In this document: positions 1-9,969 of the stretch, one piece after another
Layout of the letters: every line of letters starts with the position of its first letter
How positions within the stretch are numbered: position 1 is the first letter of the stretch
Assembly (NCBI RefSeq): GCF_009765905.1
Contig: NZ_LMUO01000015.1
Span: 932,927-996,926, forward strand
Length of the DNA stretch: 64,000 bases
Reading direction: 5' to 3'
From: Mucilaginibacter sp. L196
GTDB taxonomy: Bacteria > Bacteroidota > Bacteroidia > Sphingobacteriales > Sphingobacteriaceae
Translations under genes and position numbers: made by a program
Notes under the pieces: model-generated
Database searches by the model: none
Told to the model about the DNA's origin: nothing
Seen by the model: only the letters and a program-made list of their open reading frames with translations

Positions 1-1889
1 TGGTTTACACGCCGGCTATATCGGTAGATAAGGTTTTCGCATCGGCACAGGTTAATAAAGAAGGTAAGCAAGGAAAGTTGAATGTTAAAGTCCGTTTTTA
101 TAACCCCGTATCGGATACAGGTGCTACCGTAGATGTAAACCTTATTAACCCAAAAGGTAAAAATATTAAAACCAGCACAATTAAGCTGAGTAACCTGAAT
201 GACGATATTCAAGTTGGTTCTTTTGATGTTAAGGCGCCAGCCTTATGGTCGCCATCAAATCCGGAATTATACACAGTTGAAATAACGGTTAATAGTAAAT
301 ATGGTACTTGTAAACAAATTGAAAAAGTAGGCTTCCGCAATTTTGAATTTGTAGATAACGGGCCATTTATGCTGAATGGTAAGCGTTTGTTATTAAATGG
401 TACCCAACGTCATGATGACCAGACGGGGGTTGCGGCAGCAATTACTGAAGACATGATGCGCAAAGAAATGCAGCTAATTAAAGATATGGGTGTCAATTTC
501 ATCCGTTTAGGGCATTATCAGCAATCAAGTATTATACTAAATCTATGCGATAGTCTTGGTATTTTGGTTTGGGAAGAAGAGCCCTGGTGCAGAGGAGGCT
601 TGGGTAATGATGTTTATAAAGATCAGGCACGCGGTATGCTTACCAATATGATAGAGCAGCATTACAATCATCCCGCTGTAATTATATGGGGGCTGGGTAA
701 TGAAAATGATTGGGCGGGTGATTTTTCTGAATTTGACAAACAGAAGATCCACGCATTTATGCAGGAGCAGAACGACAGGGCACATCACCTTGACCCTTCC
801 CGGGAAACAGGCCTCCGCAGATGTGATTTTTGTAAAGACATTCCCGATGTGTATTCACCTTCCATATGGGCTGGTTGGTACCGTGGTGCTTATCAGGATT
901 ATAAAAACGCTACGGAAACTGAATTTAAAAAAGTAAAACATTTTATACATATTGAATGGGGAGGAGATAGTCATGCGCTTCGCCATTCGGAAACGCCATA
1001 TAGTTTTATACATAAAATACCTGTAGGTAAGGGGGATGACGAACGCCTGGGCGATGCCAACTTGCATAGCGGTGAACCAAATGTTTCTAAAGATGGCGAC
1101 TGGAGTGAAAGTTATATTTGTGACCTGTTCGACTGGACGCTAAAAGAACAACAAACAATGCCCTGGCTTACAGGATCAGCCTTTTGGACATTCAAGGATT
1201 TTGCCACACCCCTAAGGCCCGATAATCCGATCCCATTCATGAATCAGAAAGGTGTTGTTGAGCATGATCTTACCCCAAAAGAATCATATTACGTTTTTCA
1301 ATCGTATTGGGCAGACAAACCTATGGCGCATATTTATGGGCATACCTGGCCTATAAGATGGGGAAATGATGGAGAGCAGAAGATGATAAAAGTTTACTCC
1401 AATTGTACTGAGGCCGAATTGTTTTTAAATGGTAAAAGTTATGGCGTTAAAAAACGCGATAGCCAGGATTTTCCAGCAGCGGGTTTACATTGGATGGTGA
1501 ATTTTAAAAAAGGTAACAACCATATTAAGGTTATTGCGAAAAGAGGAACAGCTGTTATAACAGACGAAATAGACCAGGTTTATCAAACAGATAAATGGAC
1601 TAAGCCAGAGAAATTAATACTTGAAAAAATAGCCGAAAATGATGGCACTGCCACTATACAGGTTAAGTTAGTAGATAATAATAACATTCAATGCCTTGAT
1701 TCAAAAAACGATATAGAGTTTTCGCTGGCAGGGGATGGAAGGCTGATTGATGACATGGGTACTTCCAACGGATCGCGTAAAGTACAGGCCTATAATGGCC
1801 GGGCCATTATCCGTGTAGAAACTAACAAGGGTAAGAGTGTAATATGTGTTAAATCGCCGGGTTTGCCAAGCGCGTTTATAAACCTTTAA
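1..1889 (+). CDS. GH2-family glycoside hydrolase (beta-galactosidase-like), 5' end outside the window
   Basis: The reading frame is open from base 3 and enters from the left edge, so the N-terminal signal and jelly-roll part are missing; a TTG at 78 is not a convincing start. What is visible is the end of the sugar-binding region, an immunoglobulin-like domain and a TIM barrel. The barrel carries WGLGNEND, whose Glu (codon 702-704) is the expected acid/base, and HIEWGGD, whose Glu (codon 954-956) is the likely nucleophile. The C-terminal third, from about base 1380, resembles the beta-sandwich domains (DUF4982-like) common in Bacteroidota GH2 enzymes. It is the first visible gene of a plus-strand operon with GH29-like, GH31 and GH29 genes. 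The exact substrate (beta-galactoside or another beta-glycoside) cannot be read from the sequence. Confidence 0.85.
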   Translation, partial: VYTPAISVDKVFASAQVNKEGKQGKLNVKVRFYNPVSDTGATVDVNLINPKGKNIKTSTIKLSNLNDDIQVGSFDVKAPALWSPSNPELYTVEITVNSKYGTCKQIEKVGFRNFEFVDNGPFMLNGKRLLLNGTQRHDDQTGVAAAITEDMMRKEMQLIKDMGVNFIRLGHYQQSSIILNLCDSLGILVWEEEPWCRGGLGNDVYKDQARGMLTNMIEQHYNHPAVIIWGLGNENDWAGDFSEFDKQKIHAFMQEQNDRAHHLDPSRETGLRRCDFCKDIPDVYSPSIWAGWYRGAYQDYKNATETEFKKVKHFIHIEWGGDSHALRHSETPYSFIHKIPVGKGDDERLGDANLHSGEPNVSKDGDWSESYICDLFDWTLKEQQTMPWLTGSAFWTFKDFATPLRPDNPIPFMNQKGVVEHDLTPKESYYVFQSYWADKPMAHIYGHTWPIRWGNDGEQKMIKVYSNCTEAELFLNGKSYGVKKRDSQDFPAAGLHWMVNFKKGNNHIKVIAKRGTAVITDEIDQVYQTDKWTKPEKLILEKIAENDGTATIQVKLVDNNNIQCLDSKNDIEFSLAGDGRLIDDMGTSNGSRKVQAYNGRAIIRVETNKGKSVICVKSPGLPSAFINL

Positions 1890-1956
1890 ATCAGGAAAAT
1901 GAGCTATCGAAAAAGGTAAAAACTATACTATAATTCCATTATAAATCTCTGTTATT

Positions 1957-2937
1957 ATGAAATGTTATATTCCTCTTCTCTTAATACTGTTAAGTATCAA
2001 CGTTAAAGCTCAGGACAAGGCCGCCTGGATGAAACAGGCCAAATTTGGCGTAATGACCCATTATTTACCCGATTGGCTTTCACAAACAGAGAACATAAAT
2101 GTTAATATTACAAAATGGAACGAGCTGATTGATAGCTTTAACGTAAATACGCTTGCAGATGAGGTAAAGTCTGTTGGCGCAGGATACATGATATTTACTA
2201 TAGGGCAAAACTCAGGTTTCTATGATGCACCCAATGCTACTTATGACAGGCTGGTTGGCAATAACCCAAGTAAATGCTCAAAAAGAGATTTAATAGCTGA
2301 TCTGGGTGCCGCTTTACATAATCGCGGATTAAAATTGATTGTGTACTTGCCTTCAGGAGCGCCAAATGGCGATCAGGTAGCGAAAAATGCACTGGAATGG
2401 CAAAATGGCCCGCATCCAAACAAAGAATTTCAAAGTAAATGGGAGCAGATTATCCGCGAATGGTCGGTTCGCTGGGGTGATAAAGTTGATGGCTGGTGGT
2501 TTGATGGCTGTTACTGGCCCAATATAATGTACCGCACAGAAAGTGCACCCAACTTTAAAAGTTTTGCAGATGCGGCAAGAGCAGGCAACCCCAACAGTAT
2601 AGTAGCATTTAATATGGGGGTATTTTACCGTTTAACAAGTGGTACCCCTTATGAAGATTACATAGCAGGTGAAATTAATAAGGATGATATGGTATCAATA
2701 AACCATCCGTATGATGGGAAAATAGATGGCGTTCAGATCCATGCTTTAAGTAACCTGGGTGAAAAGTGGGGTATGGGTAATCCGCGTTTTACTGTAGAAC
2801 AAATAGTGGGTTATACTAAAAAGATCAACGATGCTGGCGGGGCAATGACCTGGGATGCGCCCATACAAAGCAATGGGGAGATATATCCGGCATTTATAAC
2901 TCAATTAATCGCTATTGGCAAATCAGTTCACCAGTAA
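1957..2937 (+). CDS. Small secreted GH29-like (alpha-L-fucosidase-fold) protein
   Basis: The protein has 326 residues with a signal peptide ending near VKAQ (residue 19). After that, KQAKFGVMTHYLPDW replaces the usual GH29 opening RFGMFIHWG, and GWWFDGCYW places an Asp (residue 183) where GH29 enzymes have the nucleophile (usually W-F-D or W-W-D). The typical ITAKHHDGF segment is replaced by MIFTIGQNSGFYDAP, and the C-terminal beta-sandwich found in true fucosidases is absent. It is therefore a divergent relative of the GH29 fold, probably a hydrolase of a different sugar. It sits 67 bp after the GH2 gene and 17 bp before the GH31 gene, so it is very likely co-transcribed with them. Fold and export are fairly secure; the reaction is not. 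Confidence 0.7.
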   Translation: MKCYIPLLLILLSINVKAQDKAAWMKQAKFGVMTHYLPDWLSQTENINVNITKWNELIDSFNVNTLADEVKSVGAGYMIFTIGQNSGFYDAPNATYDRLVGNNPSKCSKRDLIADLGAALHNRGLKLIVYLPSGAPNGDQVAKNALEWQNGPHPNKEFQSKWEQIIREWSVRWGDKVDGWWFDGCYWPNIMYRTESAPNFKSFADAARAGNPNSIVAFNMGVFYRLTSGTPYEDYIAGEINKDDMVSINHPYDGKIDGVQIHALSNLGEKWGMGNPRFTVEQIVGYTKKINDAGGAMTWDAPIQSNGEIYPAFITQLIAIGKSVHQ

Positions 2938-2954
2938 TTGTAAATCAAGTAAGT

Positions 2955-5108
2955 ATGCCATTATTTAGATATTCAATATTTTGCTGCCTATTTTTTATTA
3001 TTACAGGTAAATTAAATGCCCAACAACTAACCTGGACGCAGGTTGAACCCGGTATATGGAAAGCTGTTGCGGGCAAGCCTGAAGCATTTGATTTGCTTAA
3101 CGCTGCTGGTGCCATTCCGTATCATGCGGGTTTAGTACAAATGGGAAATACAGAATTTCCGTTGCCAAAAACAGAAATTAAAGTAACTATTATAGACGGT
3201 AAAACCTATCTGCGTTTTCCGTTAGATCGTACCGAACAACTTTATGGTTTTGGTTTGAATTTTCAAACTGTGCATCAGCGTGGTAAGGTTTTAACGCTGC
3301 ATGTTGATAATTATGCCGGAAAGGACGATGGTCATACGCATTGCCCTACACCTTTTTATGTATCGTCAAAAGGGTATGGTGTTTTTATTAACTGTGCCCG
3401 GTATATTAAAGTTTATGCAGGTACAGCAGTGCGCATAGATAGCAGCACCCCGCCTGAAATAAAGGATAGAAATACGGATAAAGATTGGAATGCCCATCCT
3501 TATTCGGATGGTGTGGAAATGCTGATTCCGGCTGAAGGCGCCGAAATCTACGTTTTTGGTGGTCCGACAACTATGGATGCCGTGAGGCGGTACAACTTAT
3601 TAAATGGCGGCGGATGCCTGCCGCCGCGTTGGGGGCTTGGCTTTACCCAACGTGTGCAGCGATTAACAGATGCTGCAGGTGTTGCCGCTGAAGCTGACTC
3701 ATTTGCAGAAAAAGGATACCCTCTTGATTTTATAGGTTTAGAACCCGGTTGGCAAAGCAAATCGTATCCATGTACTTATGAGTGGGATAAAACCCGTTTC
3801 CCTGATCCGAAGGGATTGGTCCAGAATATGTTAAAAAAGGATATTCGTATTAATTTATGGATAAATCCTTATGTATCTCCCGAAGCACCTGTTTATCCTT
3901 TAATAAAACCCTATGCCGCATCGCACACGGTTTGGAACGGTGCGGTAGTTGATATCAGCATACCCGAAGCCAGGAAAGTATTCTTCGGTGAGCTGGAAAA
4001 AAACAAAGTGGATATTGGCGTAAGTGGTTACAAAATAGATGAAGTTGATGGCGGCGATACTTACTTATGGCCTGACGTTGCTATTTTCCCTTCGGGGCGT
4101 AGCGCTGAGCAAATGCGGCAAACCTATGGCCTTATGATGCAGCGTTATGTTACCGGGCTTTATCGCAAACGTAACCAGCGTACTTATGGGTTGGTGCGCG
4201 CATCTAATGGAGGAGGAGCATCCTTTCCATATGTTATTTACAATGATTATTATAACCATCAGGACTTTATAACGGCGCTAATTAACAGCGGCTTTGCAGG
4301 CGTACTGTGGACACCTGAAGTTAGAGCCTCCAAAACGGCAGAGGAATGGTTGCGAAGATTTCAGTCTAATGTGTTTTCGCCCATGGCCATGATTAATGCC
4401 TGGGCAAGCGGCACCAAGCCGTGGACCTTTCCCGAAGTTGCGGAACAGGTAAAACAGATGGCAAATCTGCGTATGCAAATGATGCCTTATTGGTACAGTG
4501 AATTTGCCAAATATCATTTTCAGGGTATCCCGCCATTTAGGGCTATGAATTTGGAACCCGGTTTCAGCGATGTTAAAATGCCTGAAAAAATAACAAAAAA
4601 GCAAGTGAACCTCGAGGAAAATCCTTATGAAGATTTATCGGGCAAGGAAATAAAAGACCAATATATGGCTGGCGAAAATATTCTGGTTGCGCCAATGTTC
4701 ACCGGGCAAACATCGCGTAAGGTAATTTTACCTAAAGGCAGATGGTATGACTTTTACACCGGAAAACTGGCAGGCGACGGAGAGGTAATAACTGTTACAC
4801 CTGGACTGGATAAAATACCGGTGTATGTAAAGGATGGAGGTATTATACCAATGATGCCAGCCATGCTGCATGCGCCTAAAGCAGGGCAGAAGGTTGATAT
4901 TGAAGTGCGCTACTATGGCGAAAAGCCCGGAAATTACAAACTGTACGATGACGATGGCGAAACTTTTAATTATGAAAAAGGTGAATACAGCTTCAGAGAT
5001 ATTAAGGTTGAGAAAGCAAATGGTAAAATTATAGGAAGCATTAGCGATGCCATAGCCGCTAAACCCAACACCGTAGGCAAAGTAACTTTCAAAATGATGA
5101 CTGATTAA
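2955..5108 (+). CDS. GH31-family glycoside hydrolase (alpha-glucosidase/alpha-xylosidase type), secreted
   Basis: A 717-residue protein with a signal peptide ending near KLNAQ (about residue 23). An N-terminal beta-sandwich contains the GH31 hallmark EQLYGFGLNFQ. The TIM barrel starts around residue 220 (PPRWGLGFTQR), and VSGYKIDEVDG supplies the likely nucleophile Asp362. The C-terminal beta domains include GRWYDFYTGK and LYDDDGETFNYEKG, typical of the family. GH31 enzymes remove terminal alpha-linked glucose, xylose or galactose, or act as transglycosylases; the sequence does not decide which. Together with GH2 and GH29 it would trim side chains from an oligosaccharide in the periplasm. It lies in the operon with 17 bp to the gene before and 43 bp to the gene after it. 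Confidence 0.85.
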   Translation: MPLFRYSIFCCLFFIITGKLNAQQLTWTQVEPGIWKAVAGKPEAFDLLNAAGAIPYHAGLVQMGNTEFPLPKTEIKVTIIDGKTYLRFPLDRTEQLYGFGLNFQTVHQRGKVLTLHVDNYAGKDDGHTHCPTPFYVSSKGYGVFINCARYIKVYAGTAVRIDSSTPPEIKDRNTDKDWNAHPYSDGVEMLIPAEGAEIYVFGGPTTMDAVRRYNLLNGGGCLPPRWGLGFTQRVQRLTDAAGVAAEADSFAEKGYPLDFIGLEPGWQSKSYPCTYEWDKTRFPDPKGLVQNMLKKDIRINLWINPYVSPEAPVYPLIKPYAASHTVWNGAVVDISIPEARKVFFGELEKNKVDIGVSGYKIDEVDGGDTYLWPDVAIFPSGRSAEQMRQTYGLMMQRYVTGLYRKRNQRTYGLVRASNGGGASFPYVIYNDYYNHQDFITALINSGFAGVLWTPEVRASKTAEEWLRRFQSNVFSPMAMINAWASGTKPWTFPEVAEQVKQMANLRMQMMPYWYSEFAKYHFQGIPPFRAMNLEPGFSDVKMPEKITKKQVNLEENPYEDLSGKEIKDQYMAGENILVAPMFTGQTSRKVILPKGRWYDFYTGKLAGDGEVITVTPGLDKIPVYVKDGGIIPMMPAMLHAPKAGQKVDIEVRYYGEKPGNYKLYDDDGETFNYEKGEYSFRDIKVEKANGKIIGSISDAIAAKPNTVGKVTFKMMTD

Positions 5109-5151
5109 AAGCGTTAAGCATCCGCAAATCCGGATCAATTAAATAATTATT

Positions 5152-7041
5152 ATGAAAAGAAGAAACTTAGCTATATCGGGATGTTTGCTTGCCGCATTAT
5201 TAAGCGTTAATGTAAGCTTTGCCCAGGATAAAGGTGATGAGGATAAAACAATGGCAAACCGGGTAAATACTCGCGACAAAAAAGCTATTGATGATGCAGT
5301 AAATGGTTGGTGGACAGCCAGCATGAAAACACATGATGCCCGTATAGCCTGGTGGCGTGATGCCCGATTTGGCATGTTTATACACTGGGGTATTTATTCG
5401 ATGGCGGGCGGCGAATGGAAAGGTAAAAGGGTTGATGGTTATGCAGAACACCTAATGCGTAAAGAAAAAATACCACGTGCGAAATACCTGGAATTGGCCC
5501 ACCGGTTTAATCCGCTGAAATTTGACGCGGATAAGTGGGTGAAAACCGCTAAACAAGCCGGTATGCGTTATTTGATTATCACGGCTAAACACCATGATGG
5601 TTTTGCCATGTATAACTCTAAGGTGTCTGATTATAATGTGGTTAAACAAACAGCCTGGAAACATGACCCCATGGCCGATCTTGCGGCTGCATGTAAAAAG
5701 TATGGATTAAAATTCGGGTTTTATTATTCGCATGCTTTTGATTGGGAGCATCCGGATGCGCCGGGCAATGACTGGGATTATAAAAACCCGGGTGGCGATT
5801 TGAACCTGTATGGCGGCCGCGATTGGTATGATATTCACCCTGAATTATTGCCCAAAGCAGTAAAGTATGTTAATGAAAAGGCGATACCGCAGATAAAGGA
5901 ATTACTAACCATGTATCACCCTGATATTTTATGGTTTGATACACCACAAAAACTTCCGCTATCTGAAAATATCCGTATCCTGAAGGCCATTCGTGAAACA
6001 GACCCTAATGTTGTGGTAAACGGCAGGCTTGTCCGGGGTGATGATAACCTGAATATGGGGGATTACAAGAATACCGTCGACCGGCCTGCTGAATTTTTTC
6101 CTGTTGATGGCGATTGGGAGGCTATACCTACTACTAATGAATCTTATGGTTATTCTAAATTTGATAAGAGCCACAAACCCATAAGTTTTTTTATACAGCT
6201 GCTGGCTAAATCAGCTTCGCGAGGTGGTAACTTACTGATGAATATTGGCCCTATGGGTAATGGTGAATTTGCTCCAGAGGATATAAAGATTTTGAATGGG
6301 CTGGCTAAATGGATGAGCAAAAACTCCGAAAGTATTTATAAAACTACCAAAACGCCTTTGCCTTTTCAAAGCTGGGGCGTATCTACTCGTAAGGGCAGCC
6401 TTTTATATCTGCATGTATTCAATTGGCCATTAAACGGTAATCTTATAGTAGGCGGGTTGAAAAGCAATATACGGAAGGCATATTTATTAGCCGATCCATC
6501 AAAAAAAGCATTATCATTTAAACACATTGATCCGCTGGATGTGAGCATCAATGTTCCGGTACAAGCCCCTGATAGCGTGAATACGGTTGTCGTTCTGGAA
6601 ACAAATGGCACTATGCAGACTGATTCCGTAAGGCTGCTGTCGACGAGTGCTGTTGCCAACCGACTGCTGGCATTTGATGCCGAATTGATAGGTAAAGGTT
6701 TTGGTTTTGGCGATGGCAAAACCGATAAATATTACGTGAATGGATGGAATAAAAAAGATCAGTTAATTAAATGGAATTTTAGATTGATACAGCCTGTTAA
6801 TTATAAGGTTGTATTAAAGTACCTGGCTGATAACAGCGATGCAGGTAGTTATGAAATTAAAATAGGCAGTCTGGTTAAAAGCGGCGAGGTATTATCGTCC
6901 GAAAAAGATGAGGTTAAAACCGTAAATCTGGGCGAGGTAAACCTGCAACCGGGTATACATACGCTGCAAATAACCCCGATAGCGATAACAAAAAGTGGGT
7001 TAATGAAAATTCTGGAAGTTCAATTAATTCCTAATAACTAA
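5152..7041 (+). CDS. GH29 alpha-L-fucosidase with C-terminal carbohydrate-binding-like domain
   Basis: A 629-residue exported protein (signal cleaved near SFAQ, residue 25). GH29 motifs appear in order: RFGMFIHWG, ITAKHHDGFAMY, GFYYSHAFDW and ILWFDTP, with Asp263 as the expected nucleophile. The barrel is followed by the usual beta-sandwich (about 395-485). An extra domain of about 130 residues from about 500 has the look of a beta-sandwich sugar-binding module. It should release L-fucose from glycan ends by retaining hydrolysis. Some members of the family take alpha-L-galactose or other sugars, so the exact substrate is open. It is the last gene of the leading operon and is followed by a strong terminator. 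It is one of four clear GH29 genes in the window. Confidence 0.9.
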   Translation: MKRRNLAISGCLLAALLSVNVSFAQDKGDEDKTMANRVNTRDKKAIDDAVNGWWTASMKTHDARIAWWRDARFGMFIHWGIYSMAGGEWKGKRVDGYAEHLMRKEKIPRAKYLELAHRFNPLKFDADKWVKTAKQAGMRYLIITAKHHDGFAMYNSKVSDYNVVKQTAWKHDPMADLAAACKKYGLKFGFYYSHAFDWEHPDAPGNDWDYKNPGGDLNLYGGRDWYDIHPELLPKAVKYVNEKAIPQIKELLTMYHPDILWFDTPQKLPLSENIRILKAIRETDPNVVVNGRLVRGDDNLNMGDYKNTVDRPAEFFPVDGDWEAIPTTNESYGYSKFDKSHKPISFFIQLLAKSASRGGNLLMNIGPMGNGEFAPEDIKILNGLAKWMSKNSESIYKTTKTPLPFQSWGVSTRKGSLLYLHVFNWPLNGNLIVGGLKSNIRKAYLLADPSKKALSFKHIDPLDVSINVPVQAPDSVNTVVVLETNGTMQTDSVRLLSTSAVANRLLAFDAELIGKGFGFGDGKTDKYYVNGWNKKDQLIKWNFRLIQPVNYKVVLKYLADNSDAGSYEIKIGSLVKSGEVLSSEKDEVKTVNLGEVNLQPGIHTLQITPIAITKSGLMKILEVQLIPNN

Positions 7042-7059
7042 AACATACGGAATCATATT

Positions 7060-7102
7060 AAAAAAGCAGCGGTACAAATATTTGTACCGCTGCTTTTTTT
7101 TA
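7060..7102. terminator. Bidirectional rho-independent terminator between convergent genes
   Basis: A perfect 28-bp palindrome has arms GCAGCGGTACAAAT (7066-7079) and ATTTGTACCGCTGC (7080-7093). It is flanked by a run of A (7060-7065) and a run of nine T (7094-7102). It can stop transcripts from both sides: the GH29 gene ending at 7041 and the minus-strand gene ending at 7144. Confidence 0.95.
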
Positions 7103-7143
7103 ACCGAATGCCATTTGTAAAATATTATTGATGGTAATAAAAC

Positions 7144-9969
7144 CTATTGCGTAGCAGGCCCTATAGTTATTTTTTTAGTTTGATAACCCACCTTTCCACT
7201 CAGGTCACTTCCTTCCATAATTATGGTATAAGTAGTTGGTTTATCTGCTGCATAGAAAGAAACGTTGGCTTGTCCGCTCTTATCGGTAACCACAGATGGC
7301 TGCCAGTGTATAGTTGAGCGAAGATCGTGAAAGTATGGTAGGCTATTTTTCACAAGATACCTGGGTCTGTAAAATTGCTTAGGCAATGTAACCGGCATAG
7401 GCTTATAAACGTATATGCCTGTAGCCGTTTTTGTAAAAGGCCCATTGCCTGATCGTGTAGTTATCTCTAAATAAGCGATGTCAGATCCTTTTGATCCGGC
7501 AGCGTTTACAGCCAACTGCTGATCGAGAGTAAGGTTTTGAGCCTGGTATGATGCGCTGTAAAGGCTGCTATATAATACCTCTACACCTAAAATATCTTCA
7601 GCTGTTAAATAATCAAGTGTTTGTTTCTCATACTCGTAATGTTCATTTGGCATCCCATCCGCAGTTGGCATGTAAAATCTGTCAAGGTCTACTCCATCAA
7701 TAACAAATCTCACCTTTTTATCCTTTATAAAATATTGAATATTGGTTGATTTTGTTTTATAACCTATGCGGAAACCTGTAACTTTTTGCTGTAACAGATC
7801 AAGCAAACTTGCTTTACCAACCTTTTCAATATCATCTTCAGTAATTACCTGGTCCGAGTTACCTGCACCATTAAGATTTTGTGAACCCCTTATTATAGCT
7901 TTGTCTCTAACCTCCACCTCCTTTAATACATGACCGCCATATTTTCGGTTTTCAAGCTCATCACGGTAAGTATTATTTGTTTTTATATAATTAAGCATAG
8001 TTGCATCGGTATTTACATACCAGGGCGCAGGCATTATATTAAAAGGAATATTTGCATTTAGTTCGGGTACATCATCTATAGTGATGCCTCCGTTAATAGT
8101 TCGTCCTTTTGCATTAGTTGCCTGTAGTACATATTTTGTGCTATCTGATGCCGGTATCTTGTGGAAAGAAAACTCACCTTTATCATTAGTAACAGTATCC
8201 TTAACAAAGTGATACTTGCCGGTAGCTAACATCAATACTTTAGCATCGGCAATTGGTTTGTTTAACAGATTGCCAACCCTGCCTTTAACTGCATAGTCTG
8301 GCTCTGGCGAGAATTGTGCAACAGGGGCTCCGTTTATAATATCTTTCCAATTGTAACCAACCCATCCCTGTGTTAATAAAAGAGCATCTAATGCTTTCCA
8401 TGATTGGGCATTATTTTCAAAGTAATATCCGGGGTCTTCAACAAAGCCCTTCATGTCAGATGAAAGCAGCATATCAGTAAGTATATTGCCTGTATTATTG
8501 GCGCCATCTTTTACCTGTGCATCATCAGTAACCGCTATGGAGAAGCTACCCACTGTAGGTTTGCCATCCTTGTCGTTAACACTGATATGCAGTGGTATAC
8601 TATCCCGTGGTGAAAATGAGCTGGCCGGAAGTTTAATATCAATCTTTAAATTATCATCATGATTAATAAAAGCGAGCCTTTCATTAAATGGTTGATTTTT
8701 GGAATTAATGATAGTAAAGTGTGCTACACCTGTAGGGAATAAAGTTTTGGGTACATGTAAATTAAAAAACTGCTTATTGAGTTTAAATGATGCCCCATAA
8801 CATACTACTCCACGCGATTGGCCAATAATGAAATAAGATTCATCGGGCGAAAGCATATCTGCTGTTGCTAATATGGATACATCTAACGTATCTGTATCAA
8901 AACCATTTTTTACTTTTAAAATCATGCCTGATTTTTTTAAATCGGGCATGCTAACGACTTTAGTACTGCCATCAGGTAAGGTTACTTTAGCGGTATAGGT
9001 TTCATCCTGTTGCGGTGCCATATTAAATACGCCCATTCCGGCATGCAAACTTTCAAACTGAGCTACTGTATTGTTTTCTTTATCAGTTATTATCCCTTTT
9101 ATGTTTACACCTTTTCCGTCCTCTCCAATGGCTTTAAAGCCTACTTGTGTTGGCAATGAAGCTATAAACGAGCCACTTTCCGGCATAAATTGTATATCAA
9201 CATCTTGTGCCCTTTCAACATTTAAAGGGATTTGAGCAACCTTTTTATTGTCTTTTTTATCGGAGGCAATTAGCATTAAATTTCTTAATAATGTATTTTC
9301 AGGAAGGGCAAAATCTATAATTGCTGATCCGTCGGCCCCGGTTACATCCGTGTTTTGAAGTAATGTTTTGTTGTTATTAACCAACTTTAACTGCAAATTT
9401 TGATTGCCTGAAGGCGTATTATCAAGCCCGGAAAACTTAAGGTCAACTTTAACACCATTGTTATTTAAACTGCTGTTGGCATTAATTATCCACGCGTTTG
9501 AAGATGAATTTGCAATATAAAAGCTTTGATAAAAAAGGGCGTCGATACCAAAGTTGCGCATCCAATTAGTATATGCCCTTATTGTGTAAGCACCTCCATG
9601 CAAATTTTCATCCAGCTTAATATTTCCCCAGCTTAAGCCAAATGATATTGGAAAAACAAGGTGCTTAACCACTTTATTACTATCGTTCACCAGGTCAACA
9701 TATAACCTGCTACTTAATAATGAATAATTGAGGGCGGAATTGGTCAGGTATCCTTTAAACCAAATGGTATCACCAATAGCATAGTAGGGTTTATCAAACT
9801 GTAGATACAGTTTCTCGGTAGGGAGCTTAGTGTTATAATCATCTATTTTATCAACCACATTTTTAATAGAGTTAGTGGGTTGCTGCGCTTTTACCAGCAA
9901 GCCGGATAGTGTAAGCATTATGGTTAATAGTAAAATGATTTTTTTAGTGCAGGGGGATTTTTTAAGCAT
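7144..9969 (-). CDS. Large exported MG2/carboxypeptidase-regulatory protein with a TonB-receptor plug domain
   Basis: A 941-residue protein with an N-terminal signal (ends near VKAQ, residue 29). Residues about 45-130 hold an MG2-like (macroglobulin) segment with LYLQFDKPYYAIGDTIWFKG, followed by several beta-sandwich repeats. A carboxypeptidase-regulatory-like domain (VKGRVGNLLNKPIADAKV) lies around 560-630. A TonB-receptor plug-like segment, with ITEDDIEKVGKASLLDLLQQ and VRFVIDGVDLD, lies around 715-800. The protein ends in another beta-sandwich. No outer-membrane barrel follows the plug. Proteins of this layout are widespread in Bacteroidota and have no settled function; they are thought to sit at the outer membrane. 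It stands alone on the minus strand between two sugar-degradation operons, so a role in that pathway is only inferred from position. Confidence 0.75.
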   Translation of the reverse strand: MLKKSPCTKKIILLLTIMLTLSGLLVKAQQPTNSIKNVVDKIDDYNTKLPTEKLYLQFDKPYYAIGDTIWFKGYLTNSALNYSLLSSRLYVDLVNDSNKVVKHLVFPISFGLSWGNIKLDENLHGGAYTIRAYTNWMRNFGIDALFYQSFYIANSSSNAWIINANSSLNNNGVKVDLKFSGLDNTPSGNQNLQLKLVNNNKTLLQNTDVTGADGSAIIDFALPENTLLRNLMLIASDKKDNKKVAQIPLNVERAQDVDIQFMPESGSFIASLPTQVGFKAIGEDGKGVNIKGIITDKENNTVAQFESLHAGMGVFNMAPQQDETYTAKVTLPDGSTKVVSMPDLKKSGMILKVKNGFDTDTLDVSILATADMLSPDESYFIIGQSRGVVCYGASFKLNKQFFNLHVPKTLFPTGVAHFTIINSKNQPFNERLAFINHDDNLKIDIKLPASSFSPRDSIPLHISVNDKDGKPTVGSFSIAVTDDAQVKDGANNTGNILTDMLLSSDMKGFVEDPGYYFENNAQSWKALDALLLTQGWVGYNWKDIINGAPVAQFSPEPDYAVKGRVGNLLNKPIADAKVLMLATGKYHFVKDTVTNDKGEFSFHKIPASDSTKYVLQATNAKGRTINGGITIDDVPELNANIPFNIMPAPWYVNTDATMLNYIKTNNTYRDELENRKYGGHVLKEVEVRDKAIIRGSQNLNGAGNSDQVITEDDIEKVGKASLLDLLQQKVTGFRIGYKTKSTNIQYFIKDKKVRFVIDGVDLDRFYMPTADGMPNEHYEYEKQTLDYLTAEDILGVEVLYSSLYSASYQAQNLTLDQQLAVNAAGSKGSDIAYLEITTRSGNGPFTKTATGIYVYKPMPVTLPKQFYRPRYLVKNSLPYFHDLRSTIHWQPSVVTDKSGQANVSFYAADKPTTYTIIMEGSDLSGKVGYQTKKITIGPATQ

